This document shows positions 43,035-51,547 of a stretch of 64,000 nucleotides of DNA, in pieces. The translations under genes and the position numbers were made by a program. Under the pieces are notes generated by a model. The model was not told where the DNA came from, searched no databases, and saw only the letters and a program-made list of their open reading frames with translations. This DNA comes from Paenibacillus aurantius (GTDB lineage: Bacteria > Bacillota > Bacilli > Paenibacillales > NBRC-103111), in the NCBI RefSeq assembly GCF_032268605.1, contig NZ_CP130318.1, positions 5,307,501-5,371,500 on the forward strand, in the 5' to 3' direction. The first letter of the stretch is position 1, and each line of letters begins with the position of its first letter.

Positions 43035-44416
43035 TATAACTGCTCCCGTATTTTCTCGCACAACTCGTCCTCGTCTATGAGATTAGACCAATACTTTTTC
43101 AATAGTTTACCGAGCAAATGGAACGACTGGGCGGATAGGTTTAACTTGCTGCGCGTTTGGTAAGAAGCCATGATTTCGCGATACAAAGCATACCGCGGCG
43201 GCCGGTTAATCGGATCCGGTTCTTCGATTGGCGATTCATTCAGGGATCGGACGGCGGGAATACTGACCGTCCCTTGGCGGACAATCTGCTGCGCCCTGGA
43301 CGATCCCAAGTAGTCGACCAACAAGCGGGCCGCCCCATTTTCTTGGTCCGTTCGGCGAAGGGAAGCACCGATGGCATGCAGCATCGTGCAGGGGTCGTGC
43401 AGGAACGGGGCGGGCGAAATGTCATAATCCAGCGTCGATTCCTTGAACTCATTGAGCGACATATAGCTGGCCAGCATCATGGACACGTTGCCTTGACGAA
43501 ATAAATCCATGATGTCTTTGTTATCTTCGACCAGGAACCCTACATAATTGTCCTGTGTCGTGATAACACGTTTGGACAATTGGATGCCCTCCAGAAGCTT
43601 GCTGCCGGCAATGTCATACTTGCCGTTCCGATCGGGCTTGAAGTCCTCGCCGCTTTGCATAAGAAAGACGGGCCACCGCAGGGAAGATACCATAATGAAA
43701 TAAAGGCCATGCCGTCCTTTTACCCGGGAGAGCGTCGCGGCGTGCTTCAGCGCGTCTTCCCATGTCCAGCTTCCGTCCGGTTCGGGTACGTTCATTTCGC
43801 GAAAATGGGCGCGGTTATAAGCGAGGACAATCGGCGAGAAGACGATAGGCTTGGCGAAGTATTCCTTGTCATGGCAGAACACGTCGTTCAGAAAAGGGTA
43901 TATTTCACGATCCGCTTCCATCGGCTCCACCAGTTCCAGCGCTCCCGATTCCGCCAGCTCCTGAAAATGCAGGCTGTTCAACGTAAAAGCATCAATCAGG
44001 CCGCTCTCCAAATAATTCTTGATCTGGCTTGCGTATTCGGACCGGGTGATCGTTACGGTTTTGACGTGTACATGGGGATGCAAAGTGCCGAAATCTTCTA
44101 GTAACTTGGCCAATACAATGTCGTCTTCGATGGAAGAACTGACGCCAAGCTTAACGACAGCGGATTGGCTCCCTTTCTCCGTGACTTTGCTTCCCACCCG
44201 ATTGATCTTAACGATCAAACCCTCGGCCACCAGCTCGTCAAGGGCTTTTCGAACGGATTTGTTGCTTAGCCCGTACTGCTTGACGAAAGCCGTCTCGGAA
44301 GGAAGAAACTCGCCGGGCTTATACGTGCCGATCAGGATATCGTTTCGCAGCCGTTCGATCATATGCTGCAATTTGGAACGGAACTTACCCCGGCCCGATT
44401 TATGGTCGAAGTCCAT
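43034..44416 (-). CDS. GntR-type regulator fused to a solute-binding-protein domain
   Basis: A 460-residue cytoplasmic regulator. A GntR winged helix-turn-helix lies at about residues 12-80 (MIERLRNDILIGTYKPGEFLPSE, then GLSNKSVRKALDELVAEGLI). From about residue 88 it is an ABC family-1 solute-binding-protein fold (YLESGLIDAFTLNSLHF, VPEPDGSWTWEDALKHAATLS), without signal peptide or lipobox. It probably senses the imported sugar and controls the neighbouring operon. The start at 44416 fits the family and lies after the predicted transcription start near 44487; a longer TTG reading from 44488 has no ribosome site. Confidence 0.88.
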   Translation of the reverse strand: MDFDHKSGRGKFRSKLQHMIERLRNDILIGTYKPGEFLPSETAFVKQYGLSNKSVRKALDELVAEGLIVKINRVGSKVTEKGSQSAVVKLGVSSSIEDDIVLAKLLEDFGTLHPHVHVKTVTITRSEYASQIKNYLESGLIDAFTLNSLHFQELAESGALELVEPMEADREIYPFLNDVFCHDKEYFAKPIVFSPIVLAYNRAHFREMNVPEPDGSWTWEDALKHAATLSRVKGRHGLYFIMVSSLRWPVFLMQSGEDFKPDRNGKYDIAGSKLLEGIQLSKRVITTQDNYVGFLVEDNKDIMDLFRQGNVSMMLASYMSLNEFKESTLDYDISPAPFLHDPCTMLHAIGASLRRTDQENGAARLLVDYLGSSRAQQIVRQGTVSIPAVRSLNESPIEEPDPINRPPRYALYREIMASYQTRSKLNLSAQSFHLLGKLLKKYWSNLIDEDELCEKIREQL

Positions 44417-44493
44417 ACGTGGCCCTACCTTTCCTGGATACCGATTTGTAACGATTTGGAATAGTTGTATTGCCTTTTTAGACTCCAACTAAA

Positions 44494-44522
44494 AATATAT
44501 AGGAAATATGCATGACTGTAAA
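44494..44522 (-). promoter_or_regulatory. Candidate promoter of the GntR-type regulator
   Basis: On the minus strand TTTACA and TATATT are separated by 17 bases, about 80 bases upstream of the ATG at 44416. In the remaining gap up to 44786 I see no gene. Confidence 0.5.
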
Positions 44523-44786
44523 GCAATCTGCTGTACAATGATGGAGAAGGGAGAAGCGGCGGTGCTCCAGTAATTCCTTCCGTCCCTTGTACTTTTCTTT
44601 AAAATCCCAAGAAAAATACAGCAGGAATCGGAGCAACTCACGGAGTGCCCCGGACAATGGTAACGTTATTCGCTTTATTGTTTATTCGTGTATACAGCCC
44701 ACTAAAATTTTAATGGGGCGGTAGCGAATGTAACCATTTTACTGGAGATCATTCTACCTCCCAGTGGTTTTACCCTTTCAGCGGAC

Positions 44787-45443
44787 TTATGGATATCCCG
44801 CTAATCCTCGAGTCTCCTCAACGGATAGCGGTTCTTTATATAGCTCATTCACCTGCCACATGCCGCTTTGCTTTATCTTCTGGACCGGAGAGGAAAGGCC
44901 CAGCCAGGAACCGGACGGTCCACATTCCGTACAGCAGGATACCGTGGAAATGAGCCGGGATTCCAAATAGAGGCGTTCTTCTTTCTCCGCCACTTCCAAC
45001 AAGGCGAAGGAAAAGCTGCTTTGAATGTATTCACTTACTTTTGATTCTATATGCTGCTGGTAGACACCATCAACAAAATGCCCATTTCGTGCCTTACTCT
45101 CTCTTGTCGTAAGATCAAGCTCCCATATTGGGAGGTAAGGATCATTAGCATGATTTAGGAAGCAGCGGCCAACATTCTTCCTGAAGATACTGCGGTCCTT
45201 GTTTTGCTGCACAAAATGCTGTTTCAGTCTAGACCGAAGCTGGTTTTTTCCGGTATGTGTTCCGATCCGTACTATCCTTTCTCCACCATGCCCCGACTCA
45301 CCCTTTTCGAAGACAATGTATATTCCATTCTTAGGGATTTGGGTGTACTCAATTGGAAAATGGAATCTTGACCTAGTACTCACGATTTGATGCAATCGGG
45401 AACATTGGTTGTTCATACCCCACCCCGGTAAATGTATTACCAT
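44787..45443 (-). CDS. GIY-YIG nuclease-like protein
   Basis: A protein of up to 218 residues. The segment NGIYIVFEKGE followed about 16 residues later by RIVRIGTHTGKNQLRSRLKQHF fits the core of a GIY-YIG domain, here with Val-Arg-Ile-Gly for the second motif. The remainder includes a Cys pair (SCCTECGPSGSWLGL). Relatives are uncharacterised. Two starts are possible: ATG 45443, which overlaps the upstream stop codon (ATGGTAA) and implies coupling, or ATG 45416. Base composition is lower in GC than the catabolic loci, which may mean transfer. Role is unknown. Confidence 0.6.
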   Translation of the reverse strand: MVIHLPGWGMNNQCSRLHQIVSTRSRFHFPIEYTQIPKNGIYIVFEKGESGHGGERIVRIGTHTGKNQLRSRLKQHFVQQNKDRSIFRKNVGRCFLNHANDPYLPIWELDLTTRESKARNGHFVDGVYQQHIESKVSEYIQSSFSFALLEVAEKEERLYLESRLISTVSCCTECGPSGSWLGLSSPVQKIKQSGMWQVNELYKEPLSVEETRGLAGYP

Positions 45444-45901
45444 ACCGATAGCCTTATTCTATCGTCATTTTCATTGGTTAAATAATGGATATTTTCAAAC
45501 CGATTCCTTGTTGCATTTTCAAATAGGGTTTCAAGCAATGCTTTGTCCTTACAATAAATATCCACATAAACACAGTCGGTTACCAAACAAACGAGCTCAC
45601 AATGGCTATTCATAAATTCCTCATAAGTATGAACATCCACTACATTCTTATCTTTAGGAAATGCCTTTAAATTAGCAAAGATAACGAACGTGTCTTTTTC
45701 GATAAGCTCTTTAAGGAGTAAACCATCCAGCCCGTGTATCTCGTCAGGGAAAAGTGATTCACCTATTTCATTTTCATTAACCAAATAGGCTTCTTCACTC
45801 CCGACATACCAATGAAACGATGTGATTTTCATAGGCTTAAGCATTTCTCCAAGGAAACTTCCATACTCATTGGGTATCTCAAAACGGATTCCTCTTTTCA
45901 T
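45437..45901 (-). CDS. DUF2691-like protein
   Basis: A 154-residue cytoplasmic protein starting MKRGIRFEIPNEYGSFLGEML, which fits DUF2691 proteins of Bacillales; the assignment is from memory of the family's N-terminus. No membrane segment or known active site is visible. It lies directly upstream of the GIY-YIG-like gene, with a possible seven-base overlap. Function unknown. Confidence 0.7.
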   Translation of the reverse strand: MKRGIRFEIPNEYGSFLGEMLKPMKITSFHWYVGSEEAYLVNENEIGESLFPDEIHGLDGLLLKELIEKDTFVIFANLKAFPKDKNVVDVHTYEEFMNSHCELVCLVTDCVYVDIYCKDKALLETLFENATRNRFENIHYLTNENDDRIRLSVW

Positions 45902-45969
45902 TTATTCCCACCTTTATTACAAGATATGGCCCCCCCCTGCCCTCAGGTAGCTTTAGCCCGTTTCTTCCG

Positions 45970-46560
45970 TCATTGCTTTCCCTCCGAACGCTCATAGGAA
46001 GCCTTATACAGCCTATTCAGTTCTTCAAACTCATCTTTCGTAAGTCCGTACACATACTCATCATAATGCCTGCCCTGCGTAAAAATCATATCTCGGAGTA
46101 TCCCTTCTTGGATGAAGCCCAGATGCTCCTGCAAAGCACGAGAGCCTTCGTTGAAGGCATAGACATGAGCATTCGCCTTACGATACCGCAATTCTTGAAA
46201 GTAATAATGAAGCAAAATCCTAATGGCCTCGGAAGCGTATCCTCTTCGCCAATGACTTCGAAAGACAGCGACTCCGTATTTAAAAGTGCCATTACGCCTA
46301 TCACAATGGTTTGCCGTTATACTGCCTACAAGAGTCCCCTCTAAGGTTTCAACGGCAAGAAAGATATTATCTCCTTCCACCCCCATGGAAGAAGTACGTT
46401 CGGCCCAAGCCTTCGTTCCTTCTTCAGACCGCGGAAAATGAAGAGAGTCACAAAGTCTAGCTCCCTCTGAGTCTTGGTCATTCTCATGAAAGGCTCGCCA
46501 ATCCGTTGGCTGGACAGGACGTAGTCTGACTTTAGTGCCTGACCAAATATTAGTGACCAT
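45970..46560 (-). CDS. GNAT acetyltransferase, RimJ/RimL-like
   Basis: A 196-residue acetyltransferase of the Acetyltransf_3 (RimJ/RimL) type. Blocks include KVRLRPVQPTDW at the start, the acetyl-CoA loop RSHWRRGYASEAIRILLHYYF near residues 106-126 and NEGSRALQEHLGFIQEGILRD. The start at 46560 has GGAGGGG six bases upstream, better than two upstream ATGs. The acceptor is unknown; relatives modify ribosomal proteins or small molecules. Confidence 0.88.
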   Translation of the reverse strand: MVTNIWSGTKVRLRPVQPTDWRAFHENDQDSEGARLCDSLHFPRSEEGTKAWAERTSSMGVEGDNIFLAVETLEGTLVGSITANHCDRRNGTFKYGVAVFRSHWRRGYASEAIRILLHYYFQELRYRKANAHVYAFNEGSRALQEHLGFIQEGILRDMIFTQGRHYDEYVYGLTKDEFEELNRLYKASYERSEGKQ

Positions 46561-46728
46561 CGGCATCCCCTCCACTAGCTTTTGTCCCTAGTATAGCAAT
46601 CTTGTTTGGTTCACCTTCTAAGAAAGCAGTCGTGTCCGCATAAAATCATAACCACTTCTCAAGCTCCAGCTCATCCCTTTTCTTTGGTCAAGAGTTTCTT
46701 TGATTATCCATCTTTATCCAGTATGCGT

Positions 46729-47058
46729 CTATTCTAACTTGTAAAATAACTCCGGAAACATAAGCCCCATCATGACCACTCGCTCGTCCTCGTTCTTAAC
46801 TTGGTAAATCCGCATCCCGCCCTCCGTTTTGCCAATTTGTTTGCCAAGCTTTAAGTCCTTATAAAAGGCCGGATTGATATACTGTTCTGGCTCCGAGATG
46901 TACGTTTTTCCACCATAACTTAATTTATGAAGAGCATATTCCGTTCCCTTAATCTTTACCGTTCTAAAATTATTTTCTTCCTGATAAACAGGCAAGCTGC
47001 TACTGCACCCATTCAAAGTAGATAGAATCACCAACCAAATCCATAAAGCTTTCCGCAT
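46729..47058 (-). CDS. Small putative lipoprotein
   Basis: A 109-residue protein with a lipoprotein signal (MRKALWIWLVILSTLNGC, Cys at 18) and a small soluble domain. The start at 47058 has AAAGGAG upstream; the longer in-frame reading adds a Lys/Arg-rich stretch before the signal. I do not recognise the family. Confidence 0.7.
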   Translation of the reverse strand: MRKALWIWLVILSTLNGCSSSLPVYQEENNFRTVKIKGTEYALHKLSYGGKTYISEPEQYINPAFYKDLKLGKQIGKTEGGMRIYQVKNEDERVVMMGLMFPELFYKLE

Positions 47059-47213
47059 TTTTCTTCTCCTTTGCTTGGAGGGAACTGGGTACCCAGAACC
47101 CCCCTTCATTATCCACTTTTACCCATAAAAAAGGAAAGATCCACAAGAGTTTACTCCAGGTGTCCTTCCCTAACTAGGAGTTTTGTAGGCGATAAATGTT
47201 TAGGAAAGTCATA

Positions 47214-47242
47214 TTGACAGCGGTTTCACGAAAGGGTAATTT
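47214..47242 (+). promoter_or_regulatory. Candidate promoter of the 47325 gene
   Basis: A perfect TTGACA is followed after 17 bases by TAATTT (three of six consensus bases), about 80 bases upstream of the TTG start. Confidence 0.35.
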
Positions 47243-47324
47243 ATTCTAGATGGTATACATATCGCTTAGAGACCCGCACATCAGTCCCATGTATGCTGTT
47301 ACTACTCGGGAGGAGGAATTTTGT

Positions 47325-50300
47325 TTGAAGTGGAAATCGTTATCTAAGGTGCTGCTGTGCACTTCCTTGGCTGTTCCGGCGATGATCCCTGCCGCAGGGA
47401 ACGTCTATGCCGAGGAGCAAATCGAGTATGAGCCGTTGACGGTTGCCAACGGGAGCTTTGAGCAAGCCGGACTGACCGGCTGGACGATCAGTCCGGCTCT
47501 GCCTGTGACCGGCTTAGACGTTCAGCAGCTTCAAACCAAAGCATTTTCCGGTACCAGCAGTATCAAGATCATCGACAACAACAATACGAAATCGCTCGAC
47601 GTCTTCAGTGATCGCGTTCCCATAGTGGCCGGCCAGACGTACCGGATGACCGCCAAAGTCTTTGTGGAAGCGAAGAGCGTCAGGGGCTACTTGCGCTTCA
47701 AGAAGAGCGGCAGCAATACGGATTTGGCGGGCAGCGCTAACACCCAGCTTATCAGCATCCAATCGTCGGGGAACGGGTGGCAGACGATGACGATAGAAGG
47801 CAAGGCTCCGGAGGGGGCTGAGTTCGCCGAGCTTTCGTTTTATATGGGCGGCTCGGGCACCGGAACTGCCGCTTACATCGACGATGTCCGGCTGGAGCAC
47901 AAGAAGGTGACGGAAGTTGCTCCCCTGGATTTGCCGTATGACGCACCTGTTCTGTTGGGAGATGCGGTGAAGATAGCCTTGTCCCAAGCAGCTGCTTATG
48001 GGACTGGCCCGGAGGGACGCAATGAACAGTATGTCACCACCGTCGGCTCGCCTGTGGCCTTTCATGTGGTGGATGCCGTTACCGGGGAGAAGCTTTTCTC
48101 TCAAGACCTGCCTTCTTCCGATACGGTATGGGGACTCACCAAGGCAGCGGATGGGAACCTTTATTTCTGCTCCAATGGCGAGCTTTACCGCTACCTGGTC
48201 AATGAGCGTCGTATTGAAGCGCTGGGGCAGAACCCCTCCAACAAGCAAGTATTTGACCTGAAAGCCAGCTCGGACGGCAAGCTGTACGGCTCCACCTATT
48301 CCAATGTCAATCTGGGCCGGGTGTTCGAATACGACATTGCCACCGCCACCTTCCGTGACATGGGTGTTATGAAAGAAGGCCAGCAGTACGCACGCGGCCT
48401 GGGTGTCACCGACAAGTACGTATACGTCGGCATTGGCACTACGTCTTACGTGGTCCGGTACGACCGGAGCACCGGCGAGATTACGGATATCCCCATCCCG
48501 GGCGTATCCGGCACCTCCGGCACGCTGTCCGAAATCAACATCTACGGCGGCAAGCTGCTCGTCTACGGAGGCTCCAAGCTTCATGTGCTCGACGAAGCGA
48601 CCGGCGTCTTTATCCGAACGATCGATTTCCAAACCAAGGTATCTCCGCCCTCTCCTTATAATTCGGATCTGGTTTACTACAAGCTTCAAGGGGACCTGTA
48701 TTCTTACAATCTGGCAACCGACACGATTGCCAAGGTAGAAGGCATTCCGGAGCTTCCGGACGATACGGCCGTCAAGGCCCACGCCTGGATCACCCCGACT
48801 TCCGGTAAGTTTGCCGGCAAGCAGGTACTTGCTGGCATGGCCGCCTTTGGCGAATCGTTCCTGTACGACCCGGTTTCCAATCAGTATGAAGAGCATCTGG
48901 CTCAGGTCCCGCCTTCTCCTGCCAGTACGAATTCGCTGGCTGCCCACGGAGACTATGTGTATACCGGCGGCTACCAGCGCGGCATGAGCATCTATGACAC
49001 GAAGAGCGGCTCTTTTATTTATAACAACCAGGGCTTCCATCAACCGGAAGGCATCGGCTTCCTGAATGACATCGTCTACTTCGGCACGTACACCGGCGCC
49101 AAAATGTACCGGCTGGATATGACCAAGCCGTTGAATGCTTCAGAGCTCGTCACCGGCAATCCGGGCCTGGCGGCCGATCTGGAGGACGAGCAGGACCGGC
49201 CCTTCACGATGACGAGCGGCGACGGGCAGCTGTTCATCGGGACGTTCCCGACCTACGGCAAGCTGGGCGGCGCCCTGACGATTCTCAAGGAGCAGCCGGC
49301 CGCAGACGGATCGGGAGGCGTAAGCATCCAGACGGAAACCTTCCGCAATCTCGTTCCGAACCAAAGCTTGTTCGGCTTGGCTTACCACAACGGCAAGGTG
49401 TACGGCGGCACCTCCCGCCTGGGGGGTCTTGGAATCGAACCTACCGAGACGGAAGCGAAAATGTTCGTCTTCGATACGGCCACCAAGCAGCTGTCGACCA
49501 CTCCGTTTGTGCCGAGCATTCCGGGCGTTACCGGCAAGCTCAATGTCATTGGAGAGCTGTCGATCGGCCCCGACGGGCTGCTGTGGGGAATTGCGGATGA
49601 AACAATAAACAAAGCGGACGGATCCGTCAGCCATTACAACGCCGTCTTGTTCGCTATGAATCCGGACACCCTGCAGGTCGTCAAGAGCAAGATCGTCACC
49701 CAGTCGCCATTCAATACGAGCAAATACCGGCCTTATTACCTGCACTGGGGGCCGGACGGCCTGCTGTACACGACCATCGGCCGCCAGCTTTTTGCCGTCG
49801 ATCCTTCCGACCTCCGGACGAAGCAGATGGTTTCCGGCACCGTTAACCTGATGACGCTCGGTCCGGATGGCAGCATTTACTACACGGTCGGCTCCAAGCT
49901 GTACAAAATCCCGGTAAAGATTGACCATGCCACCATCCAGGCTGCGAATTCACAGCTGTATGCCGGTGAGAACACTGCGCTCTCCTCCGAGGTCTGGCTC
50001 GTGAACGGCCAAAAAGCGGCTTGGAACGGAGCGGCCGTCTCGTACGTGTCTAGCAATCCGGAAGTGGCCTCCGTGGATGGCAAGCAGCAGCTTCATGCGA
50101 ACTCTGCCGGAACAGTGGAGATTCGTGCTCAGATCACACTGGACGGCCGTACGGTCACCTCCGATCCGGTTTCCGTCCGTGTCTATCCGAACCGGTTTTC
50201 CGGCTTGATGTTTAACCCCGGCGGTCACGTGAAGGGCATGCTGAGCTTCGACACCCTGCAAAAGGGCCATGTCGTCAAAGTCGAGCTCCACGGCCCGAAC

Positions 50301-50495
50301 GGCTTGATCGCGACGGAGACGGTCTCCGTCGACAAAACGGACCCTGGCGCTTCCGATGCTCCCGAGTACGACTTCTCCTTCAAGCCCAAGGATGTGGATT
50401 CGAACGCAGATCGCATCCAGCTGAAAGCATTCCGGGACGGTGAGCTGGTCAGCCTGTCTCCTTGGATGCCCCGTTCCGCTCCAGGTAATCCGTGA
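47325..50495 (+). CDS. Large secreted protein: carbohydrate-binding-like domain, beta-propeller, Ig-like domain
   Basis: A 1056-residue secreted protein. A signal peptide (about 1-31, ends NVYA) precedes a CBM4/9-like jelly roll (about 38-195; VANGSFEQAGLTGW to YIDDVRLEHK). A long beta-propeller-like region follows (about 210-860) with repeated motifs such as DGKLYGSTYSN, DGLLWGIADE, DGLLYTTIG and DGSIYYTVGSKLY. A bacterial Ig-like (Big2-type) domain lies at about 864-955, and a C-terminal beta domain ends the protein. The start is TTG 47325, eight bases after GGAGGAGG. It lacks a sortase signal. It probably binds or acts on external glycans, but no catalytic site is recognised. Confidence 0.8.
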   Translation: MKWKSLSKVLLCTSLAVPAMIPAAGNVYAEEQIEYEPLTVANGSFEQAGLTGWTISPALPVTGLDVQQLQTKAFSGTSSIKIIDNNNTKSLDVFSDRVPIVAGQTYRMTAKVFVEAKSVRGYLRFKKSGSNTDLAGSANTQLISIQSSGNGWQTMTIEGKAPEGAEFAELSFYMGGSGTGTAAYIDDVRLEHKKVTEVAPLDLPYDAPVLLGDAVKIALSQAAAYGTGPEGRNEQYVTTVGSPVAFHVVDAVTGEKLFSQDLPSSDTVWGLTKAADGNLYFCSNGELYRYLVNERRIEALGQNPSNKQVFDLKASSDGKLYGSTYSNVNLGRVFEYDIATATFRDMGVMKEGQQYARGLGVTDKYVYVGIGTTSYVVRYDRSTGEITDIPIPGVSGTSGTLSEINIYGGKLLVYGGSKLHVLDEATGVFIRTIDFQTKVSPPSPYNSDLVYYKLQGDLYSYNLATDTIAKVEGIPELPDDTAVKAHAWITPTSGKFAGKQVLAGMAAFGESFLYDPVSNQYEEHLAQVPPSPASTNSLAAHGDYVYTGGYQRGMSIYDTKSGSFIYNNQGFHQPEGIGFLNDIVYFGTYTGAKMYRLDMTKPLNASELVTGNPGLAADLEDEQDRPFTMTSGDGQLFIGTFPTYGKLGGALTILKEQPAADGSGGVSIQTETFRNLVPNQSLFGLAYHNGKVYGGTSRLGGLGIEPTETEAKMFVFDTATKQLSTTPFVPSIPGVTGKLNVIGELSIGPDGLLWGIADETINKADGSVSHYNAVLFAMNPDTLQVVKSKIVTQSPFNTSKYRPYYLHWGPDGLLYTTIGRQLFAVDPSDLRTKQMVSGTVNLMTLGPDGSIYYTVGSKLYKIPVKIDHATIQAANSQLYAGENTALSSEVWLVNGQKAAWNGAAVSYVSSNPEVASVDGKQQLHANSAGTVEIRAQITLDGRTVTSDPVSVRVYPNRFSGLMFNPGGHVKGMLSFDTLQKGHVVKVELHGPNGLIATETVSVDKTDPGASDAPEYDFSFKPKDVDSNADRIQLKAFRDGELVSLSPWMPRSAPGNP

Positions 50496-50565
50496 CCAAG
50501 CGGTAATCCGTTTGGTTAGGACCCTGGAACAAGGCTATATTTCTAAACAAGGACCAACAACAAAA

Positions 50566-50601
50566 GGCGGCGCTGGTGTTCCCGGCGCTGCCTTATTTTT
50601 T
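50566..50601 (+). terminator. Terminator after the secreted propeller protein
   Basis: A GC-rich hairpin (GGC.GCGCTGG / CCGGCGC.GCC-type arms) is followed by TTATTTTTT. Confidence 0.75.
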
Positions 50602-50636
50602 CGATTAGGGCTGCCTTCCCCGGCAGTCTGTTGATG

Positions 50637-51316
50637 TCAGACCGTGGTCTGCAAATGACCCTTTAACTCATGCAAAGTCGAGATCATTCGTGGAAAAGAT
50701 TTGTCCTTACCTTCCTTCCCTCTGTTTAACCATACACCTCGTATCTTAAGAGCTTCACAAGGTTCGATGTCGGAATCATAATCGTCTCCAATGTAGGTAA
50801 GCTCTTTAAGTTTACGTCCGGCGAGCTCCGCGGCCCCCTCGAAAATTCGGGGATGGGGCTTCGAATATCCGACGTCCCCGGAGGCGACCACGATTTCAAA
50901 ATAATCCGCGATCCCCATCCGGTCAAGCTTCTGCCGCTGCTGGGTCCGATCCCCGTTGGTTATAACCCCAAGCCGGTTTCCTTTCAAGGCTTCCAGGCAC
51001 GGAATGACATCGTCAAACGGTTTCCAATGGGTCTCGAAGCTCCTTACATATCACTGAAAATACTCCGCCGCTGCCTCATCCTCAAGCCCTTCAGCCAATT
51101 CTTTATGCGTTCGATTTGCTGCTGGCGGAAGGTCAGTTCTCCTTGTAAGAACCGGATATAATGCTTCTTCCCGATCTGACACCACTCTTGATAGAACTCC
51201 ATCAGATCCACGGTCAAGCCAAGATTAGAACCATGCTCCAGATGAAAGGCCTGAACACCCCGAAACTCCGCCCCTTTAAAATCCAGTAACGTTCCATCCA
51301 GATCAAAGAAAATCAT
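50637..51316 (-). pseudogene. HAD-family hydrolase with frameshift and nonsense lesion
   Basis: The N-terminus from 51316 has the HAD motif I (FFDLDGTLLD) and runs to about 51100, where the frame breaks: AAG AAT TGG stands where one extra G would keep the expected reading (ELAEGLEDEAAAEYF). In that expected frame a TGA at 51051-51053 follows, and only then does the sequence continue (YVRSFETHW, GVITNGD with motif II Thr, KPHPRIF with Lys, YIGDDYDSD) to the stop at 50637. Two separate lesions make it a true pseudogene rather than a single reading error. The gene was a phosphatase of the YjjG/HAD-IA kind. Confidence 0.8.
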
Positions 51317-51460
51317 ATGCCCTCCCGGGTTAAAAATCTTTTCTCTATAAATTCGACGAAAGCGTAGGACTCCCTTTTTGGGGAAGACACCGGGAGGCCA
51401 AGAGGCCCCCGCCGGTCATGATAGCTTGCTTTTCCCAAAAGTCGGTTTCAAAAAATAGGA

Positions 51461-51489
51461 TTGACAATAAATGGGTTCAGGCATATTCT
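51461..51489 (+). promoter_or_regulatory. Sigma-A promoter of the alpha/beta hydrolase-TetR operon
   Basis: A perfect TTGACA is followed after 17 bases by TATTCT (four of six consensus bases). A palindromic operator starts six bases downstream. Confidence 0.7.
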
Positions 51490-51494
51490 ATTTT

Positions 51495-51513
51495 TGAGTG
51501 AATAATTCACTCA
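51495..51513. promoter_or_regulatory. Operator for the TetR-family regulator
   Basis: TGAGTGAATAATTCACTCA is a perfect dyad with 9-bp arms around one central base. It overlaps the expected transcription start, where a bound repressor would block the polymerase. Motifs of TGAATGA-like dyads are common for AcrR/TetR regulators of this kind. Confidence 0.75.
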
Positions 51514-51547
51514 TTAAAAAAACACTGAAACAATAAGGAGAGGAATT

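Noticed and set aside
47250-47324. Longer N-terminus for the secreted propeller protein
   Set aside because: It would read through the GGAGGAGG ribosome site and put 25 polar residues before the signal peptide; TTG at 47325 fits better.
51051-51053. TGA in the HAD gene read as selenocysteine
   Set aside because: A frameshift lies just upstream, the position is not a known selenocysteine site in HAD proteins and no selenocysteine insertion hairpin was evident.
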